Shown: piece after piece, positions 12,337 to 22,686 of the stretch
Numbering within the stretch: the stretch's first letter is position 1
Layout of the letters: the number at the start of each line of letters is the position of its first letter
DNA from: Cercospora beticola
Lineage: Eukaryota > Ascomycota > Dothideomycetes > Mycosphaerellales > Mycosphaerellaceae
Assembly (NCBI RefSeq): GCF_033473495.1
Contig: NC_088936.1
Location: 310,001-374,000, forward strand
DNA length: 64,000 nucleotides
Direction of reading: 5' to 3'
Made by a program: the position numbers and the translations under genes
Notes under the pieces: model-generated
Databases searched by the model: none
Told to the model about the DNA's origin: nothing
The model's input: the letters and a program-made list of their open reading frames with translations, nothing else

Positions 12337-12796
12337 AAGGCGTCAAGCCATGCCTAGAGAGTTAAATCGAGGTTGTTGTCGGACGGTTTGCAGTCATGCA
12401 GTCATCGCCGACCGCTGCCGATGAGCTTTGCGCATCACAGCAGAAGCGATCAAGTGCTAATGCACTACACATACAGCTTCGGAAATCAAGTCCATAGCGC
12501 TCAGGCAAATCATATGGGACGTGCAGATGGTATCTTTGGGTATGGCCAAAGTTCTTCCGCATGCACGGAGGCCAGGACAGACCCCCACCGGACCCTCCGG
12601 TGGAACGCTTTTCGTTACGCATTTCGCAACTCACTCCTCCGCCACTCGCGAACGAGCAGGACCATCAGCGCGCGACCTCCCTCACGATCAACATTTCTCC
12701 GCAGACCAAATGCTTAGTACAGCTAGCCTGTGGAGGTGGAGGGGCTTAGCAAAGCTTGATTGTTGTGAGAAGCGGGCGGCGACACGATGCAAGAGA
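12337..12796. other. Intergenic region before GH39-like gene
   Basis: About 460 bp with no supported gene. It contains a short perfect hairpin, CCACCGGA-CCC-TCCGGTGG, near 12586-12604. The right end is promoter sequence for the secreted hydrolase. Confidence 0.45.
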
Positions 12797-12804
12797 TATA
12801 AAAG
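12797..12804 (+). promoter_or_regulatory. TATA box of the GH39-like gene
   Basis: TATAAAAG lies 61 nt before the ATG at 12858, the usual spacing for a strongly expressed, regulated fungal gene. No experimental start site is known, so this rests on sequence alone. Confidence 0.6.
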
Positions 12805-12857
12805 ACAGGCAGGATAGTAAATATGATTCTCAAAACATTCACCAAGCACAGTCCTCT

Positions 12858-14284
12858 ATGTCTTCGATCATATTGGCATTCCTGGCCACTCAGGTCTTGG
12901 GTGTGACCCTCCACCCACGACAAAGCTCCAGCAATACTGCAGTAGTAGACCTCTCAATCAAACGCGGCACTCCTCAACATCTTGCCTCTGGCTTTATCTA
13001 TGGTATCCCAGACACAAGTGTCAACCAGATTCCGGCCCACTTCTACCAAGACATAGGCTTCAACTATGCTCGAGTCGGTGGAGCGCAGCTCGATCAAGGA
13101 GGTTGGATCATGGGAAAGACTGCCTATGAAGCTCGCTTGAACAGTACTTACAACAACTATCTCACATCCCGAGAATATGGTGCCAAAGTCATCATCCTCC
13201 CTCACGACATCTGGGGAACAGATCATGCCAATAGCTCAACTCATTGGCCAGGCGATAACGGCGACTGGACCGACTACGACAATTTCCTCAACACGTTGAT
13301 CAGCGACTTGAAGAGATTAAACATGCTGGACAGCTTGGTCTACGACATCTGGAACGAGCCAGATGGCAGCGGCTTCTGGGCTCGAAGCGAAGCGCAGTAT
13401 CTAGACATGTACGTTCGAACACACAAGCGTCTTCGACAAGACGCCTCTCTCAACGGCGTCTTGATCTCCGGTCCATCTTCCGCGGGTCAGCCTTCTCTCA
13501 ACAACAACTGGTGGACAACCTGGCTACAGCGTGTCGTACAGGACAATGTCATCCCAGATCAATACGCCTGGCACGACGAACCAGGTGACCCAGCAAACGA
13601 TGCAAACAATTTCACACCTCTCCTACAAAAATACAGCGCTCCATCTCGACCCGTCAACATCAACGAATACGCCACCTTCGACCAACAAACCTCCGTCGGA
13701 GCAGCCTGGTGGATCTCCCGTCTCGAACGCCTGAATTACATCGGTCTTCGCGGAAACTGGTTGAGTAAATGCCAACTGCGGGATTTCATGGCCAGTCTCC
13801 TCGGCAAGTCTGATACGAATTCTTGCACGGGAACGGGATACTACGGCAATGGCGAGTTCCAAGTCTACAAGTATTATAATCGTAATATGACTGGTATTCG
13901 TGCTGGTACGACGGGAAGTGGCGATGGGGTGATGGATGTGTATGCTACGATTGGATCGGATAAGGTGAGGACTTTGACGGGATGTACCAATACGGGAACG
14001 TATTATGTTACGATCAATAAGTTGAGCTCGGTGGGGTTGCCGACTTCTGGGACTTTGAATATTCAGACGTATGGTCTGATCGATCAGGGACATTTTGGGA
14101 GGGTGGATGCGCCGACTGATCGTGGAGTGTACGGTGTGAGTTGTCCGGTTCTGCGTTCGTATAAAGATCGTACTGATTTGCTTCGCAGCATACTTACTCA
14201 GGCGATTCGGTCACTTTTCCGGTGTATCAGACTACCCAAGGTCAAAAGACTGCGTGGGCTTTTGAGTTTAGTGTTGCGAAGTGA
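12858..14284 (+). CDS. Secreted glycoside hydrolase, GH39-like (clan GH-A)
   Basis: Two exons (12858-14135, 14189-14284) split by a 53-nt intron (GTGAGT, ACTGAT, CGCAG) give 457 aa. The protein begins with a signal peptide (MSSIILAFLATQVLGV) followed by a possible Kex-type site (HPR). The body resembles fungal GH39/beta-xylosidase-like proteins: FYQDIGFNYARVGG near the N-terminus, a clan GH-A acid/base motif in YDIWNEPD and a likely nucleophile in NINEYA. Several N-x-S/T sites suggest glycosylation. The likely role is extracellular breakdown of plant or fungal polysaccharide, but the substrate cannot be read from sequence. Without the intron the C-terminus would be a non-conserved basic tail; splicing gives the plausible ending AWAFEFSVAK. 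A TATA box lies 61 nt upstream. Confidence 0.78.
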
Positions 14285-14579
14285 CTGACAATATTGTGCT
14301 TTGAGCCAGGAGAGAAAGAAGAGTCAATCGATTTACACCTTTGTGACAAGCACAGCGTCGAGTGCGAAGACTATTAGAACTTGTTGAAAGGCGATACTGA
14401 TGAATATCAGCGCGTCAAGATTGATGGGTCATTTGAAGAGAGGTCGTCAAATAAGATTCACTTCATCTCGCCAAGCCTTTCACCGCAAATTTGACATGAA
14501 GTGCAAAATTATCCATCGTTCCTCTATCCCTCTGCTCTGACACTAAGCATTGAGCAGTGCAAAAGTGAATTGAACGGGC

Positions 14580-14584
14580 AAAAA
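14580..14584 (-). terminator. Pol III terminator of tRNA-Glu
   Basis: A TTTTT run on the minus strand lies about 20 nt after the discriminator base of the tRNA-Glu gene, preceded by TTTC. This is the expected Pol III stop signal. Confidence 0.65.
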
Positions 14585-14604
14585 GAAACATCTGATGGAA
14601 CGTA

Positions 14605-14747
14605 TTCCGAATCCGGGCTGAGATGAATTGTTAGTCGAAATTCTGGTAATATGACTTGAAGATGATCTTACAGTCGAACCCGGCTCTTTCCGGTGCTCAT
14701 AGGGCGAGTATGAAAGCGGAAGATGCTAGCCGATACACCAATTCGGA
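14605..14747 (-). tRNA. trnE(UUC): tRNA-Glu (anticodon UUC) with two introns, one spliceosomal-type
   Basis: On the minus strand the gene starts with the acceptor strand TCCGAAT (14747-14741) and ends with its perfect partner ATTCGGA plus discriminator A (14605). The anticodon stem TTCCG/CGGAA encloses loop CTTTCAC, interrupted after base 37 by a canonical 17-nt intron (14710-14694) whose TATGA pairs with TCATA. The T arm is CCGGG-TTCGACT-CCCGG, but its 3' strand is cut off from the loop by a 54-nt insert (14671-14618). That insert starts GTAAGA, has ACTAAC 18 nt before its end and finishes TCAG. Removing both inserts leaves exactly 72 nt with every stem paired. All identity features of eukaryotic tRNA-Glu are present. 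The B box reads GGTTCGACT followed by the insert instead of CC, so it is partly broken in the DNA. Confidence 0.9.
14618..14671 (-). other. Spliceosomal-type intron inside tRNA-Glu T arm
   Basis: A 54-nt insert between the T loop and the 3' strand of the T stem. Donor GTAAGA, branch ACTAAC and acceptor CTCAG match the introns of neighbouring protein genes. It holds no TTTT. The heptamer TTCGACT of the T loop recurs inside it just before the branch site, which may be chance or a trace of the insertion event. Confidence 0.85.
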
Positions 14748-15168
14748 TGGTAATGGCTTTGGACCATTGGTTGAAAGCTGTGGTTGCAAAAAGAATATGA
14801 GTCCTCAACAAATTTCTCCGACGGTGGTCAAGCTTGGCACCCAACCTCAAATCCTGCCACGCCGTCCGCTGCGATGCCCCTTCCTACTGTCTCGCGAGTA
14901 CATTGTCAAACTTCTCAAGCGTGCAGTAGACAATGGTACCAAGCCATATAGGAGAGCATCTTGACCAGGCTCAAGGTGCTGCGAAAGACGAATCCTGCGC
15001 GATTCAGCGATGCCCTGTATTTCTCTCAGCAGACTGACGACGTCTAGACAGTGTAAGGAGCCACGACGCTGTCGGGTCACCAATTGTGTACAAAGACCAC
15101 GGCCACGGAGTATATGACATAGTATCAATCAACGCGATGTGCAAAACGATCCTGTACTCCGCACGAAG
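14748..15168. other. Intergenic region upstream of tRNA-Glu
   Basis: About 420 bp with short overlapping frames on both strands and no recognisable gene. It lies on the 5' side of the minus-strand tRNA-Glu, so any upstream Pol III element would be here, but I see no obvious TATA. Confidence 0.4.
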
Positions 15169-15260
15169 TACTTTCGCAAGCTCGGCCGGATCAGATTACA
15201 TCGGCTGCCGCTCGAAGACCAATCTTGCGTGGCTCCGAATGCCTCCACCTATCGCCTGAA
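15169..15260 (+). repeat. Inverted repeat, left arm (gene remnant)
   Basis: This 92-bp arm matches the reverse complement of 15629-15722 at high identity. Read from TACTTTCGC it encodes YFRKLGRI then LEDQSC and PNASTYRL, the same peptide motifs as the right arm. The similarity is therefore at protein level too, and both arms are likely fragments of one duplicated gene. Confidence 0.75.
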
Positions 15261-15628
15261 CATCCGCCTCTGTCATCATTACTCGCATCACCTCGATATA
15301 TCGACGATAGAATGAACAGTAATGATCAAGAGATGGACCAGTGATGCGGAAGTGAAGAATGTCAGCGCACGGAATACAATGCTGAAAGCGACTGCATACT
15401 CAGAGAGCATGCTATCACTTCTACACGGTATAATGCAGGTTTTGCTCTGCAGTGCATAGCCCTAGTCGCGGTGCCAGCACAGCATCAGGAAGAGCTGAGA
15501 AACCTTCACAGTGCACCAGGTCCAAGATGGTGCAGCAGACCAGCTCAGGTCCTACAAAGCATGTTCATTCAGGTCATATATTTCCAACGACTGAGCATAT
15601 TACACGCCATCGAGCGTTGCGATTCCTT

Positions 15629-15722
15629 TTCAGGCGATAGGTGGAGGCATTCGGAGTCACGCAAGATTGGTCTTCGATCGGTAGGTAGCCGATGTAATCG
15701 ATCCGGCCGAGCTTGCGAAAGT
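15629..15722 (-). repeat. Inverted repeat, right arm (gene remnant)
   Basis: This arm lies within a minus-strand frame at 15574-15912 that carries YFRKLGRIDYIGYLPIED. It pairs with the left arm at 15169-15260; the arms are about 370 bp apart. The flanks diverge on both sides. I do not recognise the parent family. Confidence 0.75.
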
Positions 15723-16268
15723 AGAGCATCATGCAAGGTTGCAGACTGATGTTGTTCAGAGGGTTGCTGACATGAATGCAGTATCCAGTCGACAACGGGT
15801 CTTTACGCCAGGAAGAAGTACTGATGCCACATACCTTGGAGCGAGAGAAATCGTACTGCTGCAATCTGCGCACACGATTAGAGCGCGGCATAAGATCATT
15901 CTCAGAAAGCAATTGACTTAGTTCTTGACGTTGGCCGTGCTCCCTGTGGTTCTCCTACCCGACCTCTCTGGTTGTGAACACTGCCTGGACGGCCTTTGTG
16001 GCGCCCTAGCTGGCAGCAGAACAGGCTGGACCATGCTCGAATGCTCGAGTGTTTGAGTGGCAACACACAGCAGCAGTGAGTCCACTGCGCGGGAGTCCAA
16101 AATCTCGAGCTCCAAGGCAGAAAGGCACAAATGCTTGCACACAAGCTTTAGAAGTGGGGCGGCACAGATGTGAAGCACAAATAAATCCAGCTTCGAGTCA
16201 GGACTTGGATTTGAGCTCTTCGATGCTCTGCCCAGGGCGTCTGCTACCATTCCCTCTCGCGCGAAATC
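15723..16268. other. Intergenic region before the 16269 gene
   Basis: About 545 bp. The left part extends the minus-strand remnant frame to 15912. The right part would be the promoter of the 16269 gene. Frames at 15918-16361 (-) and 16049-16609 (+) are unsupported. Confidence 0.35.
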
Positions 16269-17540
16269 ATGGTCGTGACTGGACGCCAGCTGCAATGGCT
16301 GCTCGACAGCGATGCTGTCGATCAGCGCACGCGCGATCGAATCGCAAAATCGTACGGCCACGAACTCACTGCACCAGACAAACTCGACAAGCCTCTTCTC
16401 ATGTTATGGGAGGATCGCTACGCGATACCACAGTTACTCGCAGACAAGCAGTGTCCTCACAAACCTCCGCCACCTCACGCCATGGCCTTTCCACTCCCGC
16501 ACCCGGAAATCCTCGACGAGATGCCGGTGCCAGCGCAAGACAACAATCTTACGGTCGGCAAACAAGGAGTGCCAGACTTTACCAGGACCACCTTCTCTCC
16601 CCGCCCTAGCGGCGCCGAACCAGCAGCGACTGGACAAGCGTGGGAAGTCGCTGTCATGAGCAACTTTTTGTCCAGCCCAGAGGGGTCAGGAATGACCGAA
16701 CAGCAGTATGCTTGGACAGTCGCCCGCTACCGCCATAACACTCAGGAGCGGGCGCAAGCCGAAGCACTCGAGCGCACACGACAACTGCAGGCGTGGTTGA
16801 ACTCGCCGCATCTAGTCGATACCGCCGACACGACTGAACTCACAGACTGGCCGAGTCAGGACACATCCATCCCGCCGCGTGAGTCGAACTGCTTCATACC
16901 ACTGAGAAACGACGAACTGGCACCACTTATAAGAGTTCCACGCTGTAACTCGCCTGAGCAAGAGCGTTTCGATCCCAAGGACCAACTGATGTGTCACATC
17001 TTCGCCCTGCTCAACACGACTCTTCTCAGTCAGACCGGTTTGCCACGTGTGAAGGTTTTGCCAGCATCTCTGTACCTCAACCCCGGCGCACACGAGCTTC
17101 TGGTCGCTTCAAGATTCGCCACTGGTGTGACTGCGACCACGATCGACCTCTTCCGACTTCTTGTGATTCCCGTGCGCACTATCGATGTCTGGGACGTCTT
17201 GGTCATCGAGCCGGCAGAATCCAGAATCACGGGTTATGGGCACTTGATCAAACCACTTGTGCTGTTGTACGAAGCAGCAAAGGCATGGCTGCGCTCGCTA
17301 GGGTACGACTGTGCGGGCTGGACTGTGCGGGAAGGGAAAGGCCTGCGGGATGGAGATGATTCCGGTTTGGTCAGTTGCTTCAACGCAGCATTGTGCTGTC
17401 AGAAGCGAGAGGCAGTGCAGTTTGTGAAGAGTAGCAGAGCGATGGACGAGCAGGTGGAAGATATTCGGGAATGGTTGGCGCTGACTGTGAAGAGTGGTTC
17501 ATTCGATAAGTGGTTGCCTCGTGTGGAGCGGATCTCGTAG
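16269..17540 (+). CDS. Hypothetical protein, possible inactive Ulp1-like fold
   Basis: A single open frame of 423 aa with no intron. The N-terminal half is polar, with a proline-rich stretch and a helical charged region (ARYRHNTQERAQAEALERTR). The C-terminal half (about 240-400) resembles the Ulp1/C48 cysteine protease layout: a hydrophobic strand, IPVRTIDVWDVLVIEP where active enzymes have a His before the Trp, ITGYGHL where they have a conserved Tyr-Asp, then GDDSGLVSC where they have Asp-Cys-Gly. If that alignment is right, the catalytic His and Cys are replaced (Cys by Ser), so the protein would be non-catalytic. This is my inference from pattern alone; an unrelated lineage-specific protein is equally possible. 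Confidence 0.6.
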   Translation: MVVTGRQLQWLLDSDAVDQRTRDRIAKSYGHELTAPDKLDKPLLMLWEDRYAIPQLLADKQCPHKPPPPHAMAFPLPHPEILDEMPVPAQDNNLTVGKQGVPDFTRTTFSPRPSGAEPAATGQAWEVAVMSNFLSSPEGSGMTEQQYAWTVARYRHNTQERAQAEALERTRQLQAWLNSPHLVDTADTTELTDWPSQDTSIPPRESNCFIPLRNDELAPLIRVPRCNSPEQERFDPKDQLMCHIFALLNTTLLSQTGLPRVKVLPASLYLNPGAHELLVASRFATGVTATTIDLFRLLVIPVRTIDVWDVLVIEPAESRITGYGHLIKPLVLLYEAAKAWLRSLGYDCAGWTVREGKGLRDGDDSGLVSCFNAALCCQKREAVQFVKSSRAMDEQVEDIREWLALTVKSGSFDKWLPRVERIS

Positions 17541-19926
17541 GCCAGGGGCGGTGGACTTATTTACTGCCATCGGAGCGGCGACTGCTGTTTCCACCTACAT
17601 GGAGAGCACTACAAAGATGCGCAGTTGTCACCCATAATGTTTCGCCTGGGACGTGTCGAGAACAATCTCGCAGACAGAGGACTGACCACTGTATGCAACG
17701 ACATCGCGCTTCTTTCGTAGAAACAATAGCCGGTACAAGAAGGCTTCATTTTTGCTGGCAGCAAGGCTCACTTTCTGGTATTGTGCTCCCAGAAAACCTC
17801 GGCTGCGTTCCGCAGCCAATCTCTTTTGGGGTTACGTTCAACGTCGTGCATTTACAGCCCATGTTCCGCTAGGAGGTGCGTTGGATCTTATGGAGAACTT
17901 GTGAGCGTTGAAGATAGATACAAACCCGTGGCAGGCTTTGCTGTCTTGCATCACGTTCCCAGAGAATCATGGCTGCTGAGCGCAGCCAATGTTCCCCGGG
18001 AGGACCTTGAATGCAGGATGTATGCAAGCCATAATATGCTACACTGTGGCGATAGCATAGATGCAACCCAGTCAGTCGGAGCTGGGGCTGCCGATTAGTC
18101 AGCAACACTAGCGTCTTGGCAATGTCCGCCGTACAACACTTCCAAATCGGCGACAACATTGATTTCGCTCCTTGTCCGCCTGCCCTGGTGGACTAAACAC
18201 CACACCCCCATCCGAGACACCATGTCTTCAATACGAACCTCTCCTGTTCCGCGATGACGCCGGCCGTCGAACGCGAACATTGTTTTTCCCGCGCAACCAC
18301 GCGTCTGGCACGCGTCTGAACACCGCCTGGTCGCGATGCTCAATCAAAGACGATGCGAATATGGACCTGCGACTCGACCGCCCGCAGCGACGCGTCCTCC
18401 CTGGTTCTCTTCATCTAATACAACAAGCACCTGAATTTCACGCTGTGGCCGGCCACGTGTGAACTGTCCAGAAAACTGGCCCAGCCAGACCACCCGCACT
18501 GCACCCAGACATGGCGCTTCAGCTCCTGCAAGATCAGCAGCTTCTGGCGCATCACCTTGACTGCTTGCAGCTCAATTGGCGTCGCCCCACACGTGTCGAG
18601 CTCTGTCAACCCAGCTGCCGAGCGCAGCGCATCCTGAAAAGCCGACAGTGACTGAAACTCGAGCCTTCCCACCAAAACAGCTTCGAAACATCGTTGCACC
18701 CCGCGCCCAAGCACTCCGCAACAGATTGGGGTTCCAGACTGCGTCGATGAGATGCAACATAAGTCTCCCTTTTCAACCGATTTCAACCCGTCCAAGTCGA
18801 ACTCCGGTCTACAACAAGGTATCAAAGCTGGCAAGATCGTCCTGACACAAAAACCTGAGCACGAGACAGAGCTTGAAACTACGCGTCCTCTACACGGAGA
18901 TGCCTCGAAGTCACCTCCATGTCGACAAAACCCTCCTGCCGAAGAGCTCTCACTCATCTTCATCGAGCGCACGTCAATGATGCTGGTCTGACCACATCTG
19001 AAGCAGCGTGCCGACAGCTGCATCAATCACGACAAGACCCAGTCACAACGGCATCACACGATCCTCGCTGGCGCACTTCTCACGCTCACTCAGTAGCTTG
19101 CGACGCTGTGCCCATTGCAGTGGAGATGCAATGTGAAGAGTAGTTGCCGCGCACCAGAAGGAACAGCGTGCAAACGGGCTGCAATTTTTGCGTCCTCAAT
19201 ATGCTCGCCAGTCACCATAATTGGAGCCGGACAAGCCAGGCCATAATGTAGGTCAACGGGACTTGAGACCACGCGGTTCACCGCCCCTGCGTATCCAACA
19301 TATGCAGAGCTCGCGGGCGCGGAGAACTCGAACATGAGTTCACAGTCTCGTCGCTCGAAACAGGTAGGCATGGCCCGCTCTTCGACTGTTCATTTCCTTC
19401 AAAGTCATCGTGCCGAGCGACCAGCACATCAGAGCAGAGCCTGGCTGAGAAAACAATCATATGCACTGCTCTTCTCTTTGTGATTGGCGATCGATCTCAA
19501 ATGTGCCTTCGCGGCTGAGCTTGCATTGGCGCAGCGCACATTCTGAAAGCCACTCTGATCCACTACGCTGTCAAGATTGAACAATGCAGCAGAGGCCCGC
19601 ATTCGTGAAGTGGAGACAAGCTCGTTCAAGCTCGCAGGGGTCCTGAAGGCTAATGGTGGGGTGCATGGTCGGGAGCTAGAGACTGTAGCTACTCGAGGAA
19701 GGTAAAGACTGCTGGAGCCCAAACAGTAGCATTGTGACGGCATTGCGCTCCGAGTGCCCAATTTTAACCGGATTATAGCCATCAGAAGTACCCCTCCCGT
19801 CGTCTCGTACATATCGATGCGAGAGAGTGCTTCGGCTGCGTACTCGGTAACTATGAATCGCAAGTTTGGTCCCAGGAGCAAGAAAGTTAAACTTCAAAGT
19901 TTCCTCAACTTTCGCAAAACACTGAG
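17541..19926. other. Gene-poor region between 16269 gene and carboxylesterase
   Basis: About 2.4 kb with no confident gene. It contains a diverged direct repeat (17787-17820 and 17957-17990, 170 bp apart) ending in CGCAGCCAAT. A 203-codon minus-strand frame at 18415-19026 and shorter ones at 19090-19371 and 19429-19881 are open, but have no domain, signal peptide or splice support. The right end should hold the carboxylesterase promoter. Confidence 0.4.
18415..19026 (-). CDS. Possible small hypothetical protein
   Basis: A 203-codon open frame (MMQLSARCFRCGQTS...) that is cysteine-rich for its size and has a helical segment near residues 160-180. No known domain, signal peptide or neighbouring exon supports it. 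A frame of this length can arise by chance in GC-rich fungal DNA. I list it only because nothing else explains this stretch. Confidence 0.2.
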   Translation of the reverse strand: MMQLSARCFRCGQTSIIDVRSMKMSESSSAGGFCRHGGDFEASPCRGRVVSSSVSCSGFCVRTILPALIPCCRPEFDLDGLKSVEKGDLCCISSTQSGTPICCGVLGRGVQRCFEAVLVGRLEFQSLSAFQDALRSAAGLTELDTCGATPIELQAVKVMRQKLLILQELKRHVWVQCGWSGWASFLDSSHVAGHSVKFRCLLY

Positions 19927-21558
19927 ATGAAGTTCTTCAAAAGCCTAATCCTCCTTGCGAGGCTCAGACTGGTGGCATCAACTCCTTATGGCAATGACGA
20001 AGCTCTCACTGTCCGTGCCTCGACAGGCTTCATCACTGGTCGGATCAATGCGAACTACACCAACGTGAGGGAGTTCCTGTCTGTACCCTTCGGACAGGAC
20101 ACAGCAGGTCAGAATCGATTCAAGCCACCCCTCGCGGTTCCACTGTCCTCGGAGAGAATCAACGCAACCGAATATCCTCCAGCTTGCCCGCAGTATGTGA
20201 CGTCCCAAAAGACTATTTGGAACCAGAAGATACCTCAGTATCTCCAGGAATGGGGAGCACCAAATCTCACAGCGGGAATCTCTGCTCCTTTCGCCACTGA
20301 AGATTGTCTCAAGCTCGCGATATGGACCCCAGCCAATGCGACCTACGCCTCTCGCTTACCTGTCGCTATGTTCTGGACTGGAGGAGGCTTCCAGACAAAT
20401 GGTATCTTGGTGCCAGGTCAAGTTCCCGGCCGATGGGTATCGCGATCTCAATCTCACATCGTCGTCACGATCAACTACAGGATGAACATCATGGGATTTC
20501 CTAACGCAGGAGGCATTTCAACGCAGAACCTGGGCTTGCTTGACCAACGCCTCGCACTCGAATGGGTACGAGACAACATCGCAGCTTTCGGCGGAGACCC
20601 TTCAAAGATCACGATTTGGGGCCAGTCTGCCGGCGCAGCTTCAGTTGACATTCACAACTATGCCTTCTACAACGACCCAATCGCACATGGGTTCTTCGCC
20701 CAGTCCGGGAGTATCATCGCTTTCCCTCCATCCGTGCCAGATGCTACGTATTCCAACTTCACATTCGTCGCGAAGAATGTTGGATGTGATTTTCCTACCA
20801 ACTTCACTGCAGAACTGGAGTGCATGCAAAAGGTCGATCACAACGACATCATCGATTTCATGGGACGATACCAGGACAATGGCACTCAGCCGGACATATC
20901 CTTTTCGACTGTCGCGGATGAGAAACTTGTGTTCTCCAATTATACTGAGCGATACTTGCAACAACGAGTGACGAGAGCTCCGATGATATACTCATCCACT
21001 GCCAACGAGGGTGGAAGTCTGAGCACGTATCCTGCAGATGATCCGCAGAGAGGTGTGAACCAGACGGAAGCCGACCAGACTACATTGCAAATCCTATGCG
21101 GCGCTGCGAGAAGTGGTGCATTGAGGAATGGCCTGGGACTCCCGACGTACAGGTACCAATATGCCGGGAACTGGACGAACCAAGACCCTTTGCCTTGTAA
21201 GTCTTACCTGAACCGTGTCCACAGAAGAACGCCACGCTGACTTTCATGCTCAACAGGGATGGGTGCCTATCACTCGAGTGACCTTGTCATGTTCTTTGGC
21301 ACGTACGAGGATGGAGTGGGACCCGCAACTCCGCTGGAGATCGAGACGAGCGAGACGATGGAGGATCTTCTGCTGGAATTTGTCCGTGATCCTTGGAATG
21401 GACTGTCGAACGCGACCTGGCCAGCTTACGATACGACGGCGAGCAATGGTGGGGCCTTGCTGAGATTTGGTGCTGATGGCAAGGCTGTGCAACAGGTCGA
21501 TGCCGGCGATGTGGAGGCTGCTTGTTCTGGAAAGGGAGAGTACGATCCATTTCCGTGA
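19927..21558 (+). CDS. Secreted type-B carboxylesterase/lipase
   Basis: Two exons (19927-21196, 21257-21558) separated by a 60-nt intron (GTAAGT, GCTGAC, AACAG) give 523 aa. A short signal-like N-terminus (MKFFKSLILLARLRLV) comes first. The alpha/beta-hydrolase carboxylesterase hallmarks are clear: an oxyanion-hole TGGGF motif, the nucleophile elbow ITIWGQSAGA with the catalytic Ser, a likely acid Glu in TANEGG and a catalytic His in GAYHSSDLVMFFG just after the splice junction. Several N-x-S/T sites fit a secreted glycoprotein. The family hydrolyses esters and lipids; here it probably acts outside the cell, but the substrate is unknown. The intron sits immediately before the catalytic His block, so an unspliced reading would lose catalysis. 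Confidence 0.9.
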
Positions 21559-21795
21559 GTGTGTGATGCGAGACTCGTTGCGACATTGGAGGAAATTCAC
21601 TTTAGCGTTGACTCGTACCATGCTAAAGCAGCTGCTCGAATTCAAGGTCAACTTCGACTCAAGCACAATTCTCCTGCTCATCAGATTGGTCGTGGCCGTA
21701 GCTGAGCCGCTGCGGCTTTTCTAAAGTCCTGGCGCCTTCGAGTAGCAGAATCAATGTAGGTGTGCTAGCCAACAGAAATACAGGAAACGTCTCCA

Positions 21796-22686
21796 TCACC
21801 CGTGCATTGCTGAACCGCCCGTGGCCCAATGACCTAGTTCTTGAAGTTTCTCCCGCCTCTCCGCTCTCGTAATCGGCCATCGCTGACGAATCGTTTTGGT
21901 AAAGACATGGGACCGATCCATGCCAGGATGCACCACTTCACCATCGACCTGGACACCAATCGTCAACCTCATCATCGCTTTGAGAGCTTCTTTGCCTATT
22001 CTCCTTTGACCATCAAAGAACGGAAGTACGCTCACTATTCCTCTCAACTTCACTGCCGTTTCCTCAAGATATTCCACATGGTTGCAGTTGCCGCAAGTCA
22101 TATCCGGGGTCTGCAACTCTCCCCAAACGAACAAGCGTGATGGCTCAATAATGACAGATCCTTGACGCACATCGATGCTGATCGTGTCAAAGTGTCGAAT
22201 CGTGTTGTGGTTGCCAGATCCGCACCATAACAAAGGATCTTCCTCGTCTTGTCCTTTGCGATGAACCGTCAAGCTCTCGAAGACGATGTTGTTCATGTAG
22301 GAGATGCAGAAGTCGGGCTGTGCTTCCACCCAGTCGAACGCGCCGAAAGCCCACCGGCCTGATCGCAGGAAACGGAAATGTGAGAGGCTGAAGTATGCAT
22401 CCAAAACGTCTTTTCGGAGGAACTTGCAAGTGGACGCGATTGGCGGGCTGAGAGGAACGGTATGAACACCAAGTATGGTTTCAGTCAACAAATTCTCATC
22501 GCCGAAGAAGTTGATTCCTGTTTGAGGCAAAAGCATGTATATCTGTGCTCTGATTTCTGGAGGGAGGTCGAAGAAATGTCGCCGACGCACCGGTGTACCG
22601 AACAAATTGGCCGATGACACGAAATCGTAACGGTCAATTCTGGCAGCTTCAATGCTTAGAGTGTGCTGAAAACCGTGAGTCCACAT
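21796..22686 (-). CDS. F-box-like (2EXR-type) hypothetical protein
   Basis: A 296-aa intronless frame. At residues 35-55, RRRHFFDLPPEIRAQIYMLL is the F-box-like start typical of a large family of Dothideomycete proteins, followed by SPPIASTCKFLRKDVLDAYF. The rest is a mixed alpha/beta domain ending in a basic tail. Such proteins are assumed to be substrate adaptors of SCF ligases, but few have been tested. The gene lies in the same orientation as the chromate transporter downstream of it on the map, with no sign of co-regulation. Confidence 0.68.
   Translation of the reverse strand: MWTHGFQHTLSIEAARIDRYDFVSSANLFGTPVRRRHFFDLPPEIRAQIYMLLPQTGINFFGDENLLTETILGVHTVPLSPPIASTCKFLRKDVLDAYFSLSHFRFLRSGRWAFGAFDWVEAQPDFCISYMNNIVFESLTVHRKGQDEEDPLLWCGSGNHNTIRHFDTISIDVRQGSVIIEPSRLFVWGELQTPDMTCGNCNHVEYLEETAVKLRGIVSVLPFFDGQRRIGKEALKAMMRLTIGVQVDGEVVHPGMDRSHVFTKTIRQRWPITRAERREKLQELGHWATGGSAMHG

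Noticed and set aside
14605..14747. tRNA-Glu as a truncated pseudogene
   Set aside because: I first saw a broken T arm, but the missing 3' strand and acceptor strand are found intact 54 nt further on, so the gene is split rather than truncated.
14656..14964. 102-codon plus-strand frame over the tRNA-Glu gene
   Set aside because: The perfect cloverleaf on the other strand explains the sequence; the frame has no features.
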